Positions 62,594-64,000 of a stretch of 64,000 nucleotides of DNA are shown piece by piece. The notes under the pieces are model-generated. The model made no database searches. It was given only the letters and a program-made list of their open reading frames with translations, and was not told where the DNA came from. Position numbers and translations under genes: made by a program. The first letter of the stretch is position 1. Each line of letters opens with the position of its first letter. Origin of the DNA: Leishmania mexicana MHOM/GT/2001/U1103 (taxonomy: Eukaryota; Euglenozoa; Kinetoplastea; Trypanosomatida; Trypanosomatidae); the NCBI RefSeq assembly GCF_000234665.1, contig NC_018320.1, positions 496,001 through 560,000 of the forward strand. The letters are read 5' to 3'.

Positions 62594-62693
62594 NNNNNNN
62601 NNNNNNNNNNNNNNNNNNNNNNNNNNNNNNNNNNNNNNNNNNNNNNNNNNNNNNNNNNNNNNNNNNNNNNNNNNNNNNNNNNNNNNNNNNNNN
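62594..62693. other. assembly gap (100 N)
   Basis: Exactly 100 consecutive N, a conventional placeholder for a gap of unknown length. Confidence 0.99.
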
Positions 62694-63165
62694 TCAGGTG
62701 GCGAAGTTCCGCGCTGTTGGTGCTGAGGTACAGTCGCTCGATACGGCCACGCAGGCCGTCAACATATTTACCCAACGAAAGGAATCGGCCAACGCGTACA
62801 ACACGAGTGATGGTGCCGTCTGCTTTCCTCGCAGGCGCGGTGAAGATGCTACGCATCCGCCGTTCACTGGCGCGGCATCGCTTGAGTTCTCAAGCTCATC
62901 CTTGCCTCGCCTGCAGGCGCAACACCACGACCTGATGGTGTCTGGCAGCACAACAGAGGAGGCGCCTGTCTCCGGTGGCACGCGGCGGGTCGACACCATG
63001 ACCTCCCTCCAGGCCCATTCACAGACGATGCGGCACGGGGACGAGGCTGGCGAGATCATGCTGCTTGCGTCGAACACGCAGCGCCGCCGAATGAATCCGT
63101 CGTTCCAGCAGAGCTTCTCTTCCATGCAGAGAGAGAACTCGCCCNCCGGNCANGGGGGACCGGGT
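62694..63165 (+). other. inverted copy of part of the OTU gene, probable misassembly
   Basis: Bases 62694-63144 are the reverse complement of 60024-60474, giving on the plus strand the same residues from QVAKFRAVG to MQRENSP. The match then degrades through isolated N bases (63145, 63150, 63153) and miscalled-looking G-runs, the pattern of a low-quality read end. There is no start codon or OTU core. It is best read as a wrongly oriented or joined contig end next to the gap, not a second gene. Confidence 0.8.
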
Positions 63166-64000
63166 TAACGTGCAGCAAAGGCGACCCTTTACGTAAAAGG
63201 GTCCAGGAAAGGGGAGGAGGAAGGGGGGAGGAGGAGGAGACCTTTCAGAGGAAGATATATAAGTATATATAAATATATATGAATATATATGCGCGTGTAA
63301 GGTAAGGGCTACTCAAAAAAAGAATCAGTCAGCAATCCGAGGAACGGAAAAGGGAGGAGGAGGAGGAGGAGGAGGGCGGAGCGTTGGCGGGCGAGGGAGA
63401 GCGATGGGGCCTCGACGCACCGAAGCCGCGCAAGCACTGAATCCACTTCGAATGGCACGCGCTCGTGTGCGAGGAGGAGCTCTCCTCGGTGTGTGTGTGT
63501 GTGTGTGTTTGGTTTCCGCGTGCGCGAGAGGGATGCGCGGTGCGGACGTGTCGTGGGCTTGTTTTCAGAACGTCAGAAGGAAAACAGAAAGGAGAGGAGG
63601 GGGTGGTGGGAGAACAGCACAAGACGAAGACAGCACGGCTCAGCAGAGGGAGTGCCGAGGGGAGTGGGAGAGCTCTGCTGCGCGGCGGTCAGGGAAGGAG
63701 GGAGGGAGGCAGGCGCCTTCGCAAGAATGCGTACGCGTGCGTCGTTGCAGGTGTATTTCCAGCGGCGAAGCAAAAGTCCCTTCTTCTCGTTGTTTTCTCA
63801 CCCTCCCCACTGACACTATATCGATTGCTGTGCGTGGGCGTGTGTGTGGACGGGTTTGGATAGATGCATGCGTGCGCGCTCGCCCTCTTATACACTGGCG
63901 TGCCTTGTCGATACTTCAAGCACATGAAAAGGGAGGGGGGCAGGGGATGGGTAGAGAAGAGCGGGTGCGAGAGGAGGGGAAAACAAAAGATGCGCCTAAA
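63166..64000. other. right-edge non-coding sequence
   Basis: This holds an imperfect palindrome (GACCCTTTACGTAAAAGGGTC, near 63183-63203), an AT-rich block (63253-63292), a GGA triplet repeat (63352-63376) and a GT microsatellite (63489-63508). The longest frames are low-complexity and no gene is supported. Its linkage to the rest of the window is uncertain because of the gap. Confidence 0.5.
63489..63508. repeat. GT microsatellite
   Basis: An uninterrupted GT run of about ten units. Confidence 0.9.

Noticed and set aside
62569..63168. Plus-strand frame through the gap carrying OTU-like residues, as a second gene
   Set aside because: It includes the run of N, lacks the catalytic core and a proper start, and is the exact reverse complement of the minus-strand OTU gene followed by poor-quality bases.
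1..64000. Transcription strand-switch region
   Set aside because: All supported genes lie on the minus strand; no convincing plus-strand gene exists, so no divergent or convergent switch is seen.

Overview
The window is protein-coding DNA of a trypanosomatid, most probably Leishmania or a close relative in the Leishmaniinae. Evidence: all convincing genes lie on the minus strand as one directional array; there are no introns; the genes are GC-rich, long and full of Ser/Ala/Pro/Gln low complexity; intergenic DNA carries CA/GT microsatellites and is pyrimidine-rich on the coding strand, with polypyrimidine-AG trans-splice acceptors before several ATGs; cytochrome c has the euglenozoan single-cysteine haem site (AAQCH); and a degenerate ingi/L1Tc-type retroposon is present. 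From memory, tandem cytochrome c genes near the RNA polymerase I largest subunit match Leishmania chromosome 16, but no comparison could be run.

Layout in the direction of transcription (right to left): an OTU-family cysteine protease (59625-62408), its 5' side next to a 100-N assembly gap; a DIRE-like reverse-transcriptase remnant (about 58016-59470); the ciliary GTPase ARL6/BBS3 (56286-56834); a small LSm protein resembling NAA38/LSMD1 (54595-54921); a membrane-anchored amidase like fatty-acid amide hydrolase (50558-52357); RNA polymerase I subunit RPA1 (43049-48481); a 3749-residue protein of unknown function (30073-41322); a leucine-rich-repeat protein (24322-28455); two identical cytochrome c genes in a 526-bp exact direct repeat; a 995-residue protein with beta-strand-like segments (13482-16469); a diacylglycerol kinase (10117-12309); a 99-residue single-TM protein (9172-9471); a 2149-residue protein with an N-myristoylation/palmitoylation signal (1444-7893); and the 5' part of a gene running off the left edge (1-615).

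As is usual in trypanosomatids, the array is probably one polycistron and neighbours need not share a pathway. Individual roles cover ribosomal RNA synthesis (RPA1), respiration (cytochrome c), lipid metabolism and signalling (amidase, diacylglycerol kinase), cilium/flagellum traffic (ARL6) and ubiquitin removal (OTU). Expression control should be mainly post-transcriptional; the two cytochrome c copies share coding sequence and 5' flank but diverge 19 bases after the stop codon, which fits control through the 3' UTR.

The most unusual points are: an OTU domain whose catalytic His motif lies nearly 500 residues from the Asp/Cys motif, with a disordered insertion between; an ARL6 with Ala in place of the catalytic Gln; very large uncharacterised proteins; and an inverted copy of part of the OTU gene beyond the gap that is best explained as an assembly artefact. 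Start codons were set to real ATGs; several frames extend further upstream only through TTG or non-coding repeat sequence.
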